From: Lichenifustis flavocetrariae
GTDB lineage: Bacteria; Pseudomonadota; Alphaproteobacteria; Rhizobiales; Beijerinckiaceae
Length of the DNA: 64,000 nucleotides
NCBI RefSeq assembly: GCF_026130545.1
Contig: NZ_JAMOIM010000005.1
Span: 62,001-126,000 of the forward strand
Reading direction: 5' to 3'
Every line of letters begins with the position of its first letter. Within the stretch, counting starts at the first letter, position 1. Under the pieces are notes generated by a model that was not told where the DNA came from, did not search any database, and worked only from the letters and a program-made list of their open reading frames with translations. The position numbers were made by a program, and so were the translations under genes. Positions 40,596 to 50,122 of the stretch are shown here, piece by piece.

Positions 40596-41611
40596 GCCGC
40601 CGCCATCGGAGCACGGGCAGGCTTGAGACCGAAGGCCTGCATCGAACGTTCGATCAGAGCGGGGTCGAGGCCGCGGGTGATGAAGACGAGGCGGGAGCGG
40701 CGATCATCAGGATTGGGCCAGGCCGCCAGGTGGGTCGGCACATGCACCAGTTGCTGCACGCCGTGGATGGCCACCGGCGTCTCCGAGCCCTCGACGTTGA
40801 GCAGACCCTTGACCCGCAGGATGGCGCTGCCGTGCCGATTGAGCAGCATGGTGAGCCAGAGACCGAACAGCGTCCAGTCGATCGACGCCTCGAAGACGAG
40901 AGCGAAGGAGGCGATGGCCGCAAGATGCGCGGGCGCAGCGAGATCGGGTGCCGCGACGCAGCGGAACCCTTCGAGAGCCGTTGTCAGCGCCGGTCGATCG
41001 CTCAGCAGCGCAGTGGCATCGAGGGGATCGGTGGCGGCACGGTGGAGGGGCGCATCGGGATTGAGCGCCCGCAAAGCGTCGATCGTGGCATCCGTCGTGG
41101 CTGTGTCGGCGAGGTCCGTCTTGGTCAGGACGAGACGGTCGGCCACGGCCGCCTGGGTGACGCTTTCCGGCTGACGAGCCAGTTGATCGCGACCGTTCAC
41201 GGCATCGACCGTGGTGACGACCGCGCCCATGCGGAAGTGATGCTTCAACACGGGATCGGCCGTGATCGTGGCGATCACGGGTAGCGGATCGGCAAGGCCT
41301 GTCGATTCCACCACGATGCGGCGAAAGGGCGGCACCTCGCCGCGCGCGCGCTTCGAGTGCAGCGCCTTGATGGCCTCCGCCAACTCGCCCCGGATGGTGC
41401 AGCAAAGACACCCCGAGGACAGCAGCACCATCTGGTCGTCGATACGGTCAAGCAGGTGATGATCGAGCCCGACTTCACCGAATTCATTGATCAGGACAGC
41501 GGTGTCACCGAGGGCGGGGTCCTTCAGGAGGCGGGCGAGAAGCGTCGTCTTGCCGGAGCCGAGGAAGCCGGTGAGGAGGATCACGGGGGTGAAGTCGGGA
41601 TAGTCGCTCAT
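40592..41611 (-). CDS. CobW/COG0523-family metal-binding GTPase
   Basis: A 339-residue G3E P-loop GTPase. The P-loop GFLGSGKTT is at residues 15-23, the metal-binding CxCC in GCLCC at about 68-71, the switch-like ESTGLADP further on, and the guanine motif TKTDLAD. The C-terminal CobW domain includes LRVKGLLNVEG and HGVQQLVHVP. Family members deliver zinc, cobalt or nickel to client metalloenzymes. The start overlaps the small CxxC protein gene by ATGA and the stop overlaps the next gene by GTGA. Clients could be the metal-dependent deacetylase of the same operon; this is inference. Confidence 0.93.
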   Translation of the reverse strand: MSDYPDFTPVILLTGFLGSGKTTLLARLLKDPALGDTAVLINEFGEVGLDHHLLDRIDDQMVLLSSGCLCCTIRGELAEAIKALHSKRARGEVPPFRRIVVESTGLADPLPVIATITADPVLKHHFRMGAVVTTVDAVNGRDQLARQPESVTQAAVADRLVLTKTDLADTATTDATIDALRALNPDAPLHRAATDPLDATALLSDRPALTTALEGFRCVAAPDLAAPAHLAAIASFALVFEASIDWTLFGLWLTMLLNRHGSAILRVKGLLNVEGSETPVAIHGVQQLVHVPTHLAAWPNPDDRRSRLVFITRGLDPALIERSMQAFGLKPARAPMAAA

Positions 41612-41934
41612 GCGCGCCGCTCCAGCCTCGCGAGCAGACCCGGATCGAGCGGGTCGACCGGCCGGCCGAGCAGCTTTTCCGCTGCCGCCCAAAGGTGGCT
41701 CAGGTTGTCGACGAGCTCCGTCTTGCCGGTTCGGGTCGACAGCTGGAAGGCCGTGCCCTGCCAATCCGACAGCCCCAGCCCGAAATGGCCGAGGATGCGA
41801 TTGGCTTCGGTGACGCGCCGGGCGCGCTCGCGGCGGCGTTCGAGCGGGCTCGTGTTGCGCGTGAAGGCGCCGGGCCGTGCATGGGCGTCGGCCCAGTGCT
41901 CCGACCCGCCGAGAACACCGCAGAGCGCACACAT
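41608..41934 (-). CDS. Small conserved CxxC protein coupled to CobW
   Basis: A 108-residue protein of unknown function. It begins with MCALCGVLGG, a CxxC pair right at the N-terminus, followed by a basic helix (LERRRERARRVTEANRIL) and a region TAFQLSTRTGKTELVDNL. There is no transmembrane segment. It sits three bases after the deacetylase stop and overlaps the CobW gene by four bases, so the pair is made together. The terminal cysteines could bind metal and present or accept it from the GTPase. I cannot assign a family. Confidence 0.75.
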   Translation of the reverse strand: MCALCGVLGGSEHWADAHARPGAFTRNTSPLERRRERARRVTEANRILGHFGLGLSDWQGTAFQLSTRTGKTELVDNLSHLWAAAEKLLGRPVDPLDPGLLARLERRA

Positions 41935-41937
41935 GGG

Positions 41938-42819
41938 CTATTTATGGCGCGGGGAGCGCTTGGCGAAGTCGTCGGCCATCTCGTTCATGGTGACGAATCT
42001 GACGCCCGCGTGCGAACTCATATGCTCGTAGAGGCGCTCCAGCATCATCAGAACGTGGGGTCGACCGGAGACATCCGGGTGGATGGTCATCGGAAACACG
42101 GCGTAGTCATATTCCTTGTAGACCCAGTCGAACTGGTCCCGCCACATCTGCTCGATATCGCGCGGGTTGACGAAGCCGTGGCTGTTCGGCGCCTTCTTGA
42201 TGAACATCATCGGCGGCAGGTCATCGAGATACCAGCTCGCCGGAATCTCGATGAGGTCCGTCTCCTGGCCGCGCTTCAGCGGCACCATCCATTCGGACGG
42301 CTTCTTGGAATAATCGATCTTGGTCCAGCTATCGCCCACCCGGACGTAATAGGGCTGATGGTCGTGGTGCATCAGCGAATGGTCGTATTTGATGCCGCGT
42401 TCGAGCAGCAGCTCGTTGGTCACGGTCGAGAATTCCCACCAGGGCGCGACATAGCCGGTCGGTCGTTTGCCCGAGAGTTGCGTGACGAGATCGATGCACT
42501 TGTCGAGGATCTCGGTTTCCTGCTCGCGCGTCATCGCGATCGGGTTTTCATGGGTGTAGCCATGGATGCCGATCTCGTGGCCTGAATCAGCCACCGCCTT
42601 CATTTCCTTGGGAAAGGTCTCGATCGAGTGGCCGGGGATGAACCAGGTGGTCTTGATGCCGAGCCTGTCGAACATTTTCAGCAGGCGCGGGCTGCCGACT
42701 TCGCCGGCGAACAGGCCGCGCGAGATATCGTCCGGCGAGTCCTCGCCACCATATGAGCCGAGCCAGCCCGCGACCGCGTCGACGTCGACGCCGAAGCCGC
42801 ATAGAATTTCCTTGGCCAT
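41938..42819 (-). CDS. Polysaccharide deacetylase family protein (PuuE-like)
   Basis: A 293-residue NodB-fold hydrolase. The catalytic aspartate is in [13 protein letters not shown], the metal-binding HxxxH in [11 protein letters not shown], and the substrate loop is [10 protein letters not shown]. The general appearance (no signal peptide, [15 protein letters not shown] before KTTWFIPGH) resembles cytosolic amidohydrolases such as allantoinase PuuE and peptidoglycan-unrelated members, not cell-wall deacetylases. A strong GAAAGGA site precedes the ATG. In an operon with an amidase and Pot-type transport it probably hydrolyses a cyclic or linear amide. Confidence 0.9.
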   Translation of the reverse strand: MAKEILCGFGVDVDAVAGWLGSYGGEDSPDDISRGLFAGEVGSPRLLKMFDRLGIKTTWFIPGHSIETFPKEMKAVADSGHEIGIHGYTHENPIAMTREQETEILDKCIDLVTQLSGKRPTGYVAPWWEFSTVTNELLLERGIKYDHSLMHHDHQPYYVRVGDSWTKIDYSKKPSEWMVPLKRGQETDLIEIPASWYLDDLPPMMFIKKAPNSHGFVNPRDIEQMWRDQFDWVYKEYDYAVFPMTIHPDVSGRPHVLMMLERLYEHMSSHAGVRFVTMNEMADDFAKRSPRHK

Positions 42820-42865
42820 TGTGGGTCCTTTCCTCTCAGCCGTGTTGTGTCCGGTCCCCTGCTCT

Positions 42866-44257
42866 TCAGCGCGGATCGGTTTGGTGCGTCGCGTCCCGGA
42901 TCACGGGTTCGGCCGCCAGGGCCGTCGCGAGCAGATGGTCATCGCGGCCCGGGCCACCCGACAGCAGGAGAGCGGTCGGCAGGCCCGACGCGTCGAAGCC
43001 GGTCGGGATCGAGACGCCGCACCAATCGAGAAAGTTACCGATGAGCGTGTTGCGCAACGTCTTGAGGTTGGTTGCGACGAAGAGGTCGTCATCGGCTTCG
43101 AGCGCCGCGATCTTGGGCGCAACATGCGGCACCGTGGGAAAGGCGATCAGCGTGCTGCCGTCGAAAATGGGAGCCAATTCGGCGATCATCTGTGGGCGTG
43201 CCGCGCGAATCGTGGCCTCGGCCGCGGCCCCGATCGCGGCTCCCGCCCTGAGACGCGCGACGACACGGCGGTCCATGCGGTGAGGCGCCTCCGTGGCGAG
43301 GCGTTCCTTGTGAAGATCGTAAGCCTCCAAGGCCGCCAGGGCGCCGTGCTTGGCGCTCAGCGCCAGGACCGCGTCGAGTGATGGCAGGACGCGGCGGTCG
43401 ACAATCGCCCCAGCCAGAACCATGCGGGCGAGCGCCGCTTCGAAATTCTGCGCAACGGCGGGCTCGATCCCGTCCCAGATCACATTGGTTGGCACGATCA
43501 GCCGCAAGCCTTTCAGGCTGCCGCGACGAAGATCGGGGGCCGCGAGGCCGCGCGCCGCCGCATCCACCAGAACCGCATCGACGACGCTGCGACACAGCAC
43601 GCCCGCCGTGTCGAGCGTCCGCGACAGAGGGAAGCCGCCCGCTAGGGGCCAACGGCCGCCGGACGACTTGTAGCCGATCACGCCGTTGAAGGCGGCCGGG
43701 ATGCGGACGGAGCCACCCGTGTCGGAGCCGATGGCAATCGGCACGAGACCTAGCGCCACCGCGACGGCGGAGCCCGACGAGGACCCGCCAGGCGCACGCG
43801 GCTCGTCACGGCTCCACGGATTGACCGGCGTGCCGTAGTGCGGATTGAGGCCGAGCCCCGAATAGGCGAATTCGGTCATGTTGACCTTGCCGACCGTGAC
43901 CATGCCGGCCTCGGCCAGCCGGGTCACCAACGCCGCATCCGCGTCCGCCGCGCCATCGTCGAGCACGAGCGAGCCTGCACGGGTCACTTCGCCTTGCAGG
44001 TCGAACAGGTCCTTCCAAGCGACCGGCACACCGTCAAGGAGGCTCAGCGGACGTCCATCACGGTGCCGCACAGCGGAGGCTGCGGCTTCGCGCCGCGCAC
44101 GCTCAAGCATGGTGGCGGTGAAGACGGCCTTGTCGGGACAATCCGCGATGCCCTTCAGCGTCGCATCAGCGACGGCCACGGCATCGACCGTGCCGGCCGC
44201 CAGGACGGCAGCGATCTGCAGGGCCGAGCGGCCGGTGAAGTCAGGCGCACCGGTCAT
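42866..44257 (-). CDS. Amidase (amidase-signature family)
   Basis: A 463-residue amidase. The Ser-cisSer-Lys triad is visible: lysine in [11 protein letters not shown], and the signature block [14 protein letters not shown] followed by [17 protein letters not shown]. The family hydrolyses many amides, including carbamates, allophanate and indole-acetamide. It starts inside the stop of the ATPase gene (ATGA at 44254-44257). Substrate probably the compound transported by this operon or its deacylated product. Confidence 0.92.
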   Translation of the reverse strand: MTGAPDFTGRSALQIAAVLAAGTVDAVAVADATLKGIADCPDKAVFTATMLERARREAAASAVRHRDGRPLSLLDGVPVAWKDLFDLQGEVTRAGSLVLDDGAADADAALVTRLAEAGMVTVGKVNMTEFAYSGLGLNPHYGTPVNPWSRDEPRAPGGSSSGSAVAVALGLVPIAIGSDTGGSVRIPAAFNGVIGYKSSGGRWPLAGGFPLSRTLDTAGVLCRSVVDAVLVDAAARGLAAPDLRRGSLKGLRLIVPTNVIWDGIEPAVAQNFEAALARMVLAGAIVDRRVLPSLDAVLALSAKHGALAALEAYDLHKERLATEAPHRMDRRVVARLRAGAAIGAAAEATIRAARPQMIAELAPIFDGSTLIAFPTVPHVAPKIAALEADDDLFVATNLKTLRNTLIGNFLDWCGVSIPTGFDASGLPTALLLSGGPGRDDHLLATALAAEPVIRDATHQTDPR

Positions 44258-45348
44258 GCGGCCACCGGGATAATCGTCGCCTTGGCGGCATCCCAGGACA
44301 CGCGCACTGGCGACCCCGCCGGGAAGCCATTCGCGTAATGCTCCATGTGACCTTCAAGTGCAACGGACTGGCCGCCCTCGACCAGGAGTTGGAAGCGGAT
44401 GATCGGCCCGACCACGTCGCGGCTCTCGATGCGCGCATCGAGCGTGTTGCCAACACCGGCAGAGGCCCCTCCGCCGATCGGCAGCATCGTAAAGGCTTCG
44501 GCCGGCACCACGAGAGCCGCTGCGGCGCCGGGCGCGATCTTGCCTTCGGGCACACCGCGGAAGCGGCCATGGGTGGTCTGCACCTCGCCAAAGCCGTCGT
44601 TCGCCGCCGTCAGCGTACCGGGCAGGATCGTATTGCGACCGATGAACTGGGCCACGAAGCGGCTCTTCGGCCGAGTGTAGAGGTCGCGCGGGGTCGAGAT
44701 CTGCTCGATGCGGCCGTTGCTCATCACCACGATGCGATCCGACATCGTGAGCGCCTCGGACTGCGCGTGCGTGACGAAGATGAAGGTGATGCCGAGGTTG
44801 ATCTGCAGGAGCTTGAGCTCGGCCTGGATCGCCTTCCGCAGGTTCGCGTCGAGGGCGCCGAGCGGCTCGTCGAGCAGCAGGATGTCGGGCTCGACCACGA
44901 GACCCCTGGCGAGCGCGATCCGCTGACGTTGCCCGCCCGAAAGACGGTCGGGCCTCTGGTCGGCGATATCGGTCAAGCCAAGGGTATCCAGGATACGCTC
45001 GACCTTGGCATCGCGTTCCCGCTTCGCCATGCCTTTCACGTCGAGCCCATAGCCGACATTGCGCCGTACGCTCATGTGCGGAAACAGGGCATAGCTCTGG
45101 AAGATCATCGAGGTGGGCCGGCGCTCCGGCGGCAGATCATTGATCCGCTTGCCCTTGATGAAGATGTCGCCGATCGTGATGTCCTCGAACCCTGCGATCA
45201 TGCGCAAGGTCGTCGACTTGCCGCAGCCCGACGGGCCCAGAAAGGCGATGAACTCCCCCTTCTCGACATTCAGGTTGAAGTCGATCACGGCCGGCGCGCC
45301 ATTGTCGTAGGTCTTGCCGACGCCGATCAGTTCGAGGTCATGGGGCAC
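44254..45348 (-). CDS. ABC importer ATPase, PotA-like (first copy)
   Basis: A 364-residue ATPase of the polyamine/iron/sulfate type. Walker A is GPSGCGKST, the signature [14 protein letters not shown], Walker B LLLDEPLGALD, and the C-terminus has a TOBE-like domain (FIGRNTILPGTLTA). No ATG is available; GTG 45348 is used, while an in-frame TTG at 45360 would add four residues. The operon has a second ATPase of the same class at 50119, and the two probably form a heterodimer or serve alternative states. Confidence 0.91.
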   Translation of the reverse strand: MPHDLELIGVGKTYDNGAPAVIDFNLNVEKGEFIAFLGPSGCGKSTTLRMIAGFEDITIGDIFIKGKRINDLPPERRPTSMIFQSYALFPHMSVRRNVGYGLDVKGMAKRERDAKVERILDTLGLTDIADQRPDRLSGGQRQRIALARGLVVEPDILLLDEPLGALDANLRKAIQAELKLLQINLGITFIFVTHAQSEALTMSDRIVVMSNGRIEQISTPRDLYTRPKSRFVAQFIGRNTILPGTLTAANDGFGEVQTTHGRFRGVPEGKIAPGAAAALVVPAEAFTMLPIGGGASAGVGNTLDARIESRDVVGPIIRFQLLVEGGQSVALEGHMEHYANGFPAGSPVRVSWDAAKATIIPVAA

Positions 45349-45374
45349 GTTCGTTCTCAATCACTCTCGGGCAT

Positions 45375-45402
45375 CCCTTCTCCCCAGCGAACGGGAGAAG
45401 GG
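45375..45402. repeat. Perfect palindrome after a binding-protein gene
   Basis: CCCTTCTCCC, loop CAGCGAAC, GGGAGAAGGG: ten-base perfect stem. Together with the element at 45501 it occupies the gap between the binding-protein gene and the downstream ATPase gene, as at 33066. Confidence 0.6.
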
Positions 45403-45500
45403 AATGGACGCGTTATACCAAGCTTCATCAGATTCGACCGGCCACCCTTCGCCCGCTTGCGGCGACGGCCTTCACACATCTCAGCTGAGCTTCCCGGCAT

Positions 45501-45525
45501 TCCCCTCTCCCTTGTGGAGAGGGGA
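45501..45525. repeat. Second perfect palindrome after the same binding-protein gene
   Basis: TCCCCTCTCC, loop CTTGT, GGAGAGGGGA: ten-base perfect stem that starts ten bases beyond the binding-protein stop at 45535. Likely a 3'-end protecting or partially terminating stem-loop. Confidence 0.6.
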
Positions 45526-45534
45526 GAATCGGCA

Positions 45535-46770
45535 TTAGGCGCTCAAAAACTCGTCCCACTTCTGGATGACGAGATCGTACTGGTCGGGCCACTGATGCCA
45601 GTAGGCCACGTGGGCGGCGCGCTCGGTCAGCGAGCCGCCGTCGCGCAGATCGCCTTCCTTGATGCCGCGCTCGCCCGCCCCCTTCCAGGGCTTGCCCTCG
45701 TACCAGAAGGCATATTTGTCAGGGTTCATCACCTTCTGGATATTGGTCGATGGTGAGTAATAGCCTTGCTCCGACACCGTGATGCCCGGCTCGCCCGACA
45801 GCCAGAAGTCGGCATAGCTCGCGACAGCATCCTTGTTGGGTGTGCCGGCCATCATGGCCGGGCCGATCGCCCAGGCGCGGTAGCCTTCCTTCGGCACCGC
45901 ATATTTGCAGGCTTTCCCTTGCGCCTTGACGGCCATGACGGCCGGCTGCCAAGCGTCGCACACGACCATCTCACCCGACGCAAGCAGGTTCACGAGTTCG
46001 CCGAAATCACCCCACAGCGCGCGGAACTGCCCGTCCTTCTTCTTGGACACCAGGAACTTGGCCCCCTCCTCGACTTCTTCCTTGGTGGGGTTGCCGGGAT
46101 TCTTCACGTCGAGCAGTTTCAGGGAGGTCATGGCCAACAGGGCCTGGCCGAAGGCGATCAACGGGTCGGTGTTGAGGCCGGACTTGCCCTTGAATTTGGG
46201 GTCGAAGATGGCTGTCCAGGTGTTGGCCTCTTCGGCGCTCAGCACATCCGGATTGTAGCCGATCGAATCGTAGTTATAGACGGCAGGCACCATCCAGAGC
46301 TTCGTCTGGGCATCGTCGGCCCAGATCTGCCCGACGATTTGCGCCGACTTGTCCCATTTCGGACTGGGCTTGGTGAAGGTCTCTCGGATATTTGCCCAGT
46401 TCTTAATTGAAGCGACTGGAACCGCCTCGATATTGTTGGTCTGTACAACGGCCGGCAAGCGCTCGCCGATGGTCTCCCAGCAGTCGTAGTCCTTCGATCC
46501 CGACAGGATCTTGGTCTGCGCATCCGGGAAGGTCGCGGCCGTCCCGGAGGTCGAGCCGACACCCGAGGCTTTCTTGAAGTCGGCCAGGATGCGGTCCTGC
46601 ACGGTGACGCTGAGGCCGATCGTGCGCAACTGCTCCTTGGCGAGGTCGCCCGCCGCCGCATAGGCGCGCGTCGAGGAGAGGAACGGCGTGCCGCCCCCAA
46701 GCGCCAGTGCCATGGCGCCCGCCGTGCCTTTCAGCAGCGTGCGGCGGTCGAGATCAAGCTTGTCGATCAT
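45535..46770 (-). CDS. ABC importer binding protein, PotD/extracellular family 1
   Basis: A 411-residue periplasmic protein with a Tat-like signal (LDRRTLLKGTAGAMALALGG at residues 7-26, cleavage probably after RAYAAA). The mature part has GTAATFPDAQTKILSG, YDSIGYNPDVL, LASGEMVVCDAWQPA, EGYRAWAIGPAMMAG and an ending with AYWHQWPDQYD. This is the binding component of the Pot-type importer encoded around it. Its ligand is probably a cationic or amide nitrogen compound. Tat export suggests folding before export. Confidence 0.93.
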   Translation of the reverse strand: MIDKLDLDRRTLLKGTAGAMALALGGGTPFLSSTRAYAAAGDLAKEQLRTIGLSVTVQDRILADFKKASGVGSTSGTAATFPDAQTKILSGSKDYDCWETIGERLPAVVQTNNIEAVPVASIKNWANIRETFTKPSPKWDKSAQIVGQIWADDAQTKLWMVPAVYNYDSIGYNPDVLSAEEANTWTAIFDPKFKGKSGLNTDPLIAFGQALLAMTSLKLLDVKNPGNPTKEEVEEGAKFLVSKKKDGQFRALWGDFGELVNLLASGEMVVCDAWQPAVMAVKAQGKACKYAVPKEGYRAWAIGPAMMAGTPNKDAVASYADFWLSGEPGITVSEQGYYSPSTNIQKVMNPDKYAFWYEGKPWKGAGERGIKEGDLRDGGSLTERAAHVAYWHQWPDQYDLVIQKWDEFLSA

Positions 46771-46806
46771 TGGTTCCAGCTCCCGTTCGATGATTGATGA
46801 TGCGTC

Positions 46807-47556
46807 TCAATAGCGGCCGACCAACAGTCCCCCGTCGACCACGATGACCTGACCCGTGAGGTAGCGGGCCGCATGCGAGGCGAGGAAAAGTGCCACATCG
46901 GCGATCTCCTCGGGCTCACCGATCCGCCCCATGGGGATGAAGGCGCCGGCCGCTTCCGCACCCGCCGGCCCCAACGAATGCTCCTCCGACAGCAATTGCG
47001 CGGTGCGGATGTAGCCGGGCGCGATGCCGTTCACGCGGATGCCCGATTTCGCGAGTTCCACGGCCAAGCCCCGCACGAGACCGACAACGCCGGCTTTGGC
47101 GGCCGAATAATGAACGTGCTCGTCCCAGCCATAGGCGACCCCCATGATCGACGAGAGACAGATGATCGAGCCCTTGCCGGCCCGCTTCATGCCAGGGACG
47201 GCGGGACGGATGACGCGCAACATGCCCTTGAGGTCGATGTCGAGCGTGGTGTCCCATTTTTCGTCGGTCAATTTGTCGAGCGGCACGCGATGCGCGATAC
47301 CTGCATTGGCCAGGATGCAGTCGAGCGCACCGAAGCGATCTTCGACATCGGTGACGATCCGCTCGGCCTCTTCGGTCGAGCGCACATCGAGCTTGTGGAA
47401 TTCGGCCTGGCCTCCAGCCGCTAAGATCTGGTCCACCACACCCTGGCCGGCGTCGAGGATGTCGGTGACGATGACGCGGTAACTGGCTTTGGCGAAGCTC
47501 AGCGCCGCCGAGCGACCAATGCCGATCCCGGCGCCCGTAATCAGAACTGTCGGCAT
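46807..47556 (-). CDS. SDR-family oxidoreductase (first of two)
   Basis: A 249-residue classical SDR: TGAGIGIG at residues 7-14, NAG in ANAGIAHR, catalytic serine in CLSSIMG, and YSAAK. The start at 47556 begins the fold; an upstream in-frame start at 47601 adds 15 residues. It lies between the other SDR gene and the binding protein. Two adjacent SDRs of different sequence suggest successive oxidations of a hydroxylated substrate. Confidence 0.92.
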   Translation of the reverse strand: MPTVLITGAGIGIGRSAALSFAKASYRVIVTDILDAGQGVVDQILAAGGQAEFHKLDVRSTEEAERIVTDVEDRFGALDCILANAGIAHRVPLDKLTDEKWDTTLDIDLKGMLRVIRPAVPGMKRAGKGSIICLSSIMGVAYGWDEHVHYSAAKAGVVGLVRGLAVELAKSGIRVNGIAPGYIRTAQLLSEEHSLGPAGAEAAGAFIPMGRIGEPEEIADVALFLASHAARYLTGQVIVVDGGLLVGRY

Positions 47557-47584
47557 GGTGTTCCTCCGAGGAAGAATGCGATAC

Positions 47585-47599
47585 GGCCGCCCCGCGGCC
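47585..47599. repeat. Hairpin between the two SDR genes
   Basis: GGCCGC-CCC-GCGGCC, a perfect six-base stem in the 79-base gap. Possibly an RNA processing or pausing site; no T-run. Confidence 0.4.
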
Positions 47600-47635
47600 A
47601 CCTCAGCATGAAGATCGGTGTGAAGCGATCTGGGC

Positions 47636-48373
47636 TCACAGCATCACGTCGCCGGAATTCGGCCCAAGCGTCTGGCCGACGTAGATCTTCGCGTCATCGG
47701 AAGCCAGGAACGAGACGGTGCCGGCAATATCGTCGGGCTCGCCGAAGCGGCCGAGCGGCAATTCGGCCGCCTTGGCGCGGCGCCAGTCTTCCGACAGGGC
47801 CCGGACCAACGGCGTGTTGATCGGGCCGGGCGCCACGGCGTTGACCCTGACGCCTTGCGCACTGACCTCGCGGGCGAGCGATTTGGTGAGGCCGATGATG
47901 GCCGCCTTGGCGGCGCTGTAGTGGACGAGCTCAATCCCGCCGATCTGGCCCAATTGCGACGCCATGTTGATGACGGCGCCCCGCCCCCGCTCCAGCATGC
48001 CGGGCAGCACGGCGCTCGTGCAGAGGAATGTGCCGCGCACATGGACCGCGAATATGCGGTCGAAATCGGCCGGGGTGAGGTCGGTGAAGCGCGCCTGATG
48101 CACGAAGCCGGCATTGTTGACCAGCACCGCGCAGGGGCCGAGTGTTTCGGCGAGCCTGGCCAGCGCCGCGACATCGGCCTCGCTCGACACGTCGCCGCCG
48201 ATGGCCTTGGCGGTGCCACCCGCGCTGACGATCGACGCGGCGGCCGCGTCGGCCCGATCGGCCACAAAATCGTTCACCACGACTGCGAAACCATCGCGTG
48301 AGAGCCGTTGGGCGACCGCGAGGCCGATGCCAGAGCCTCCGCCGGTGATGATTGCCACACCCTTGTCGGCCAT
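47636..48373 (-). CDS. SDR-family oxidoreductase (second of two)
   Basis: A 245-residue classical SDR: TGGGSGIG near residues 10-17, NNAGFVHQ, INMASQLGQIGG with the catalytic serine, and YSAAK. The start overlaps the permease stop (TGATG at 48371-48375). It shares the general fold but not the detailed sequence of the SDR at 46807, so it probably has a different substrate in the same pathway. Confidence 0.92.
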   Translation of the reverse strand: MADKGVAIITGGGSGIGLAVAQRLSRDGFAVVVNDFVADRADAAAASIVSAGGTAKAIGGDVSSEADVAALARLAETLGPCAVLVNNAGFVHQARFTDLTPADFDRIFAVHVRGTFLCTSAVLPGMLERGRGAVINMASQLGQIGGIELVHYSAAKAAIIGLTKSLAREVSAQGVRVNAVAPGPINTPLVRALSEDWRRAKAAELPLGRFGEPDDIAGTVSFLASDDAKIYVGQTLGPNSGDVML

Positions 48374-49218
48374 CAGGCTTCCTCCTGCACGAGCACGCGC
48401 TGGGCGCGGCGGACCGACAGGCTCATCAGGATCGCGTAGATCCCGAGGAGCGCGAGCGAAAACAGGGTGGTCAGCACCCCGAAGGCGAAGATGTTCGGAT
48501 GGATTTCAACCGCGAAAGTCCCGTAGATCGCGAGCGGCAACGTCAGGTCGCGGCCCGAGGCGAAGAGCGTGCGGGCGAATTCGTCGTAGGAGAGCGTGAA
48601 GCAGAACAGCATCGCCGAGAGCACCCCCGGGAAGATCAGCGGAAACGTCACCTTGCGGAAGGTGCGGCCGGGCGGAACACCGAGTGACCAGGCCGCCTCC
48701 TCGATCGTTGGGTCGAAGCGGTTGAAGATCGCCAGCATCACGAGGAATGCGAACGGGAAGGTGTAGACCACGTGCAGCACGAAAGCCGTGCCCCACCAGT
48801 GCCGGTCGATCCCGAAGCTGTTGGCGAGCAGCGCCGTGCCGAGACCGACCAGAACCCCCGGCACCATCATGCCGAGCACGATGAGGTAGAAGACGAATCC
48901 AGAACCGGTGAATTTCTGCCGAAAGGCCTGGGCCGACATGACGCCCAGCACCGTCGAGACCACGGTGGTCATCAGCGCGAGCGCGAGAGAGCGGACAAGG
49001 CCGTCGCTGATCGGCAGCGGCGCGATACGCGAGGGCGGATTGAGGCCGAAAAGGTCGCGATACCAATAGGTCGACCATTCGACGATGGGGAATTGCGGGC
49101 CGCCCTCTGGTCCCGATTGGAACGACAGAATCGCGAGGACGAGCAGCGGCCCATAGAGGAAGAGAAGGAACAGGGCCGTGTAGACCGCGAGGATCGGCTT
49201 CAGGACGGGCGCATGCAT
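48373..49218 (-). CDS. ABC importer permease, PotC-like
   Basis: A 281-residue membrane protein of the polyamine/Fe-type importer. It starts with ILAVYTALFLLFLYGPLLVL and has the EAA-like loop TIEEAAWSLGVPPGRTFRKV. Four to six further hydrophobic segments are visible. It lies four bases after PotB and overlaps the SDR gene. Confidence 0.93.
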   Translation of the reverse strand: MHAPVLKPILAVYTALFLLFLYGPLLVLAILSFQSGPEGGPQFPIVEWSTYWYRDLFGLNPPSRIAPLPISDGLVRSLALALMTTVVSTVLGVMSAQAFRQKFTGSGFVFYLIVLGMMVPGVLVGLGTALLANSFGIDRHWWGTAFVLHVVYTFPFAFLVMLAIFNRFDPTIEEAAWSLGVPPGRTFRKVTFPLIFPGVLSAMLFCFTLSYDEFARTLFASGRDLTLPLAIYGTFAVEIHPNIFAFGVLTTLFSLALLGIYAILMSLSVRRAQRVLVQEEA

Positions 49219-49222
49219 CGGC

Positions 49223-50122
49223 TTAGAGCTCCCGCTTGAGATCGACGAGGCGCAACAGTGCCGCCACCACCACGCCCATGATCACCGTCAGCACCACACC
49301 CGCTACCGCCGCGAAGGCCCATTTGAGCGAGCCGACCTGGGTGACGATGATGTTGCCGAGCAGGTTCACCTTGCGGCCCGACAAGGCCGCCGCGGTCGCA
49401 AACTCGCCCAGCACCATCACGGAGACGAAAATCGCGCCCACCACCACACCCGGCAGGCTCAAGGGAAAGATGATGGTCCGGAAGATGCGTCCGAAACCCG
49501 CACCAAGGTCGCGTGCGGCCTCGATCAGGCTCGGGTCGATGCGGCCCAGCATGAAGGCGATCGGGCCCACCATGAAGACACAGTAGATCTGCGTCATGCC
49601 GATCACGACGGAGAGTTCCGTGAACAGCAACGCGTCGATCGGCTGCGAGACGATGTGCAGGTGCTGGAGGATGATGTTGATCGCCCCTTCCTTGCCGAGC
49701 ATAGGCCGCCAGGCCAGCACGCGGATCAGGAACGAGGTCCAGAAGGGGATGACGCAGAGCACGAGAAGCGCCGTCGCGGTGGTCTTGTTGCGGACGAAGA
49801 GACCGACGAACAGCGCCGTCGGATAGCCGACCAGCAGGGTCGCGGCCAGGACGATCAGCCAGATGCGAACCGTGGTCCAGAGCGCGCCGAGATAGGTGTC
49901 GCTGGCGAAGAACGTCTGCCAGCTCTTCGTCGTGAGGATCGGCTCGATCTTGAAGGTCGTCTGCGTCCAGAACGAGACATAGACCATCATCAGGATCGGC
50001 AGCACCAAGAACAACAACATCCAGATCACGCCGGGCGCGATGAGCAGATAAGGTGTGCGGCTGCGCTTGTTCGACGACGCCTCGGCGGCGGCCGTCGCTG
50101 TGGTCGTGGGAAGGGCCGTCAT
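49223..50122 (-). CDS. ABC importer permease, PotB-like
   Basis: A 299-residue membrane protein. After a polar N-terminus, the first helix is YLLIAPGVIWMLLFLVLPIL, and the EAA loop is SLIEAARDLGAGFGRIFRTI. The start overlaps the ATPase stop (ATGA at 50119-50122), coupling channel and motor. With the PotC-like subunit it forms the transmembrane channel. Confidence 0.93.
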   Translation of the reverse strand: MTALPTTTATAAAEASSNKRSRTPYLLIAPGVIWMLLFLVLPILMMVYVSFWTQTTFKIEPILTTKSWQTFFASDTYLGALWTTVRIWLIVLAATLLVGYPTALFVGLFVRNKTTATALLVLCVIPFWTSFLIRVLAWRPMLGKEGAINIILQHLHIVSQPIDALLFTELSVVIGMTQIYCVFMVGPIAFMLGRIDPSLIEAARDLGAGFGRIFRTIIFPLSLPGVVVGAIFVSVMVLGEFATAAALSGRKVNLLGNIIVTQVGSLKWAFAAVAGVVLTVIMGVVVAALLRLVDLKREL

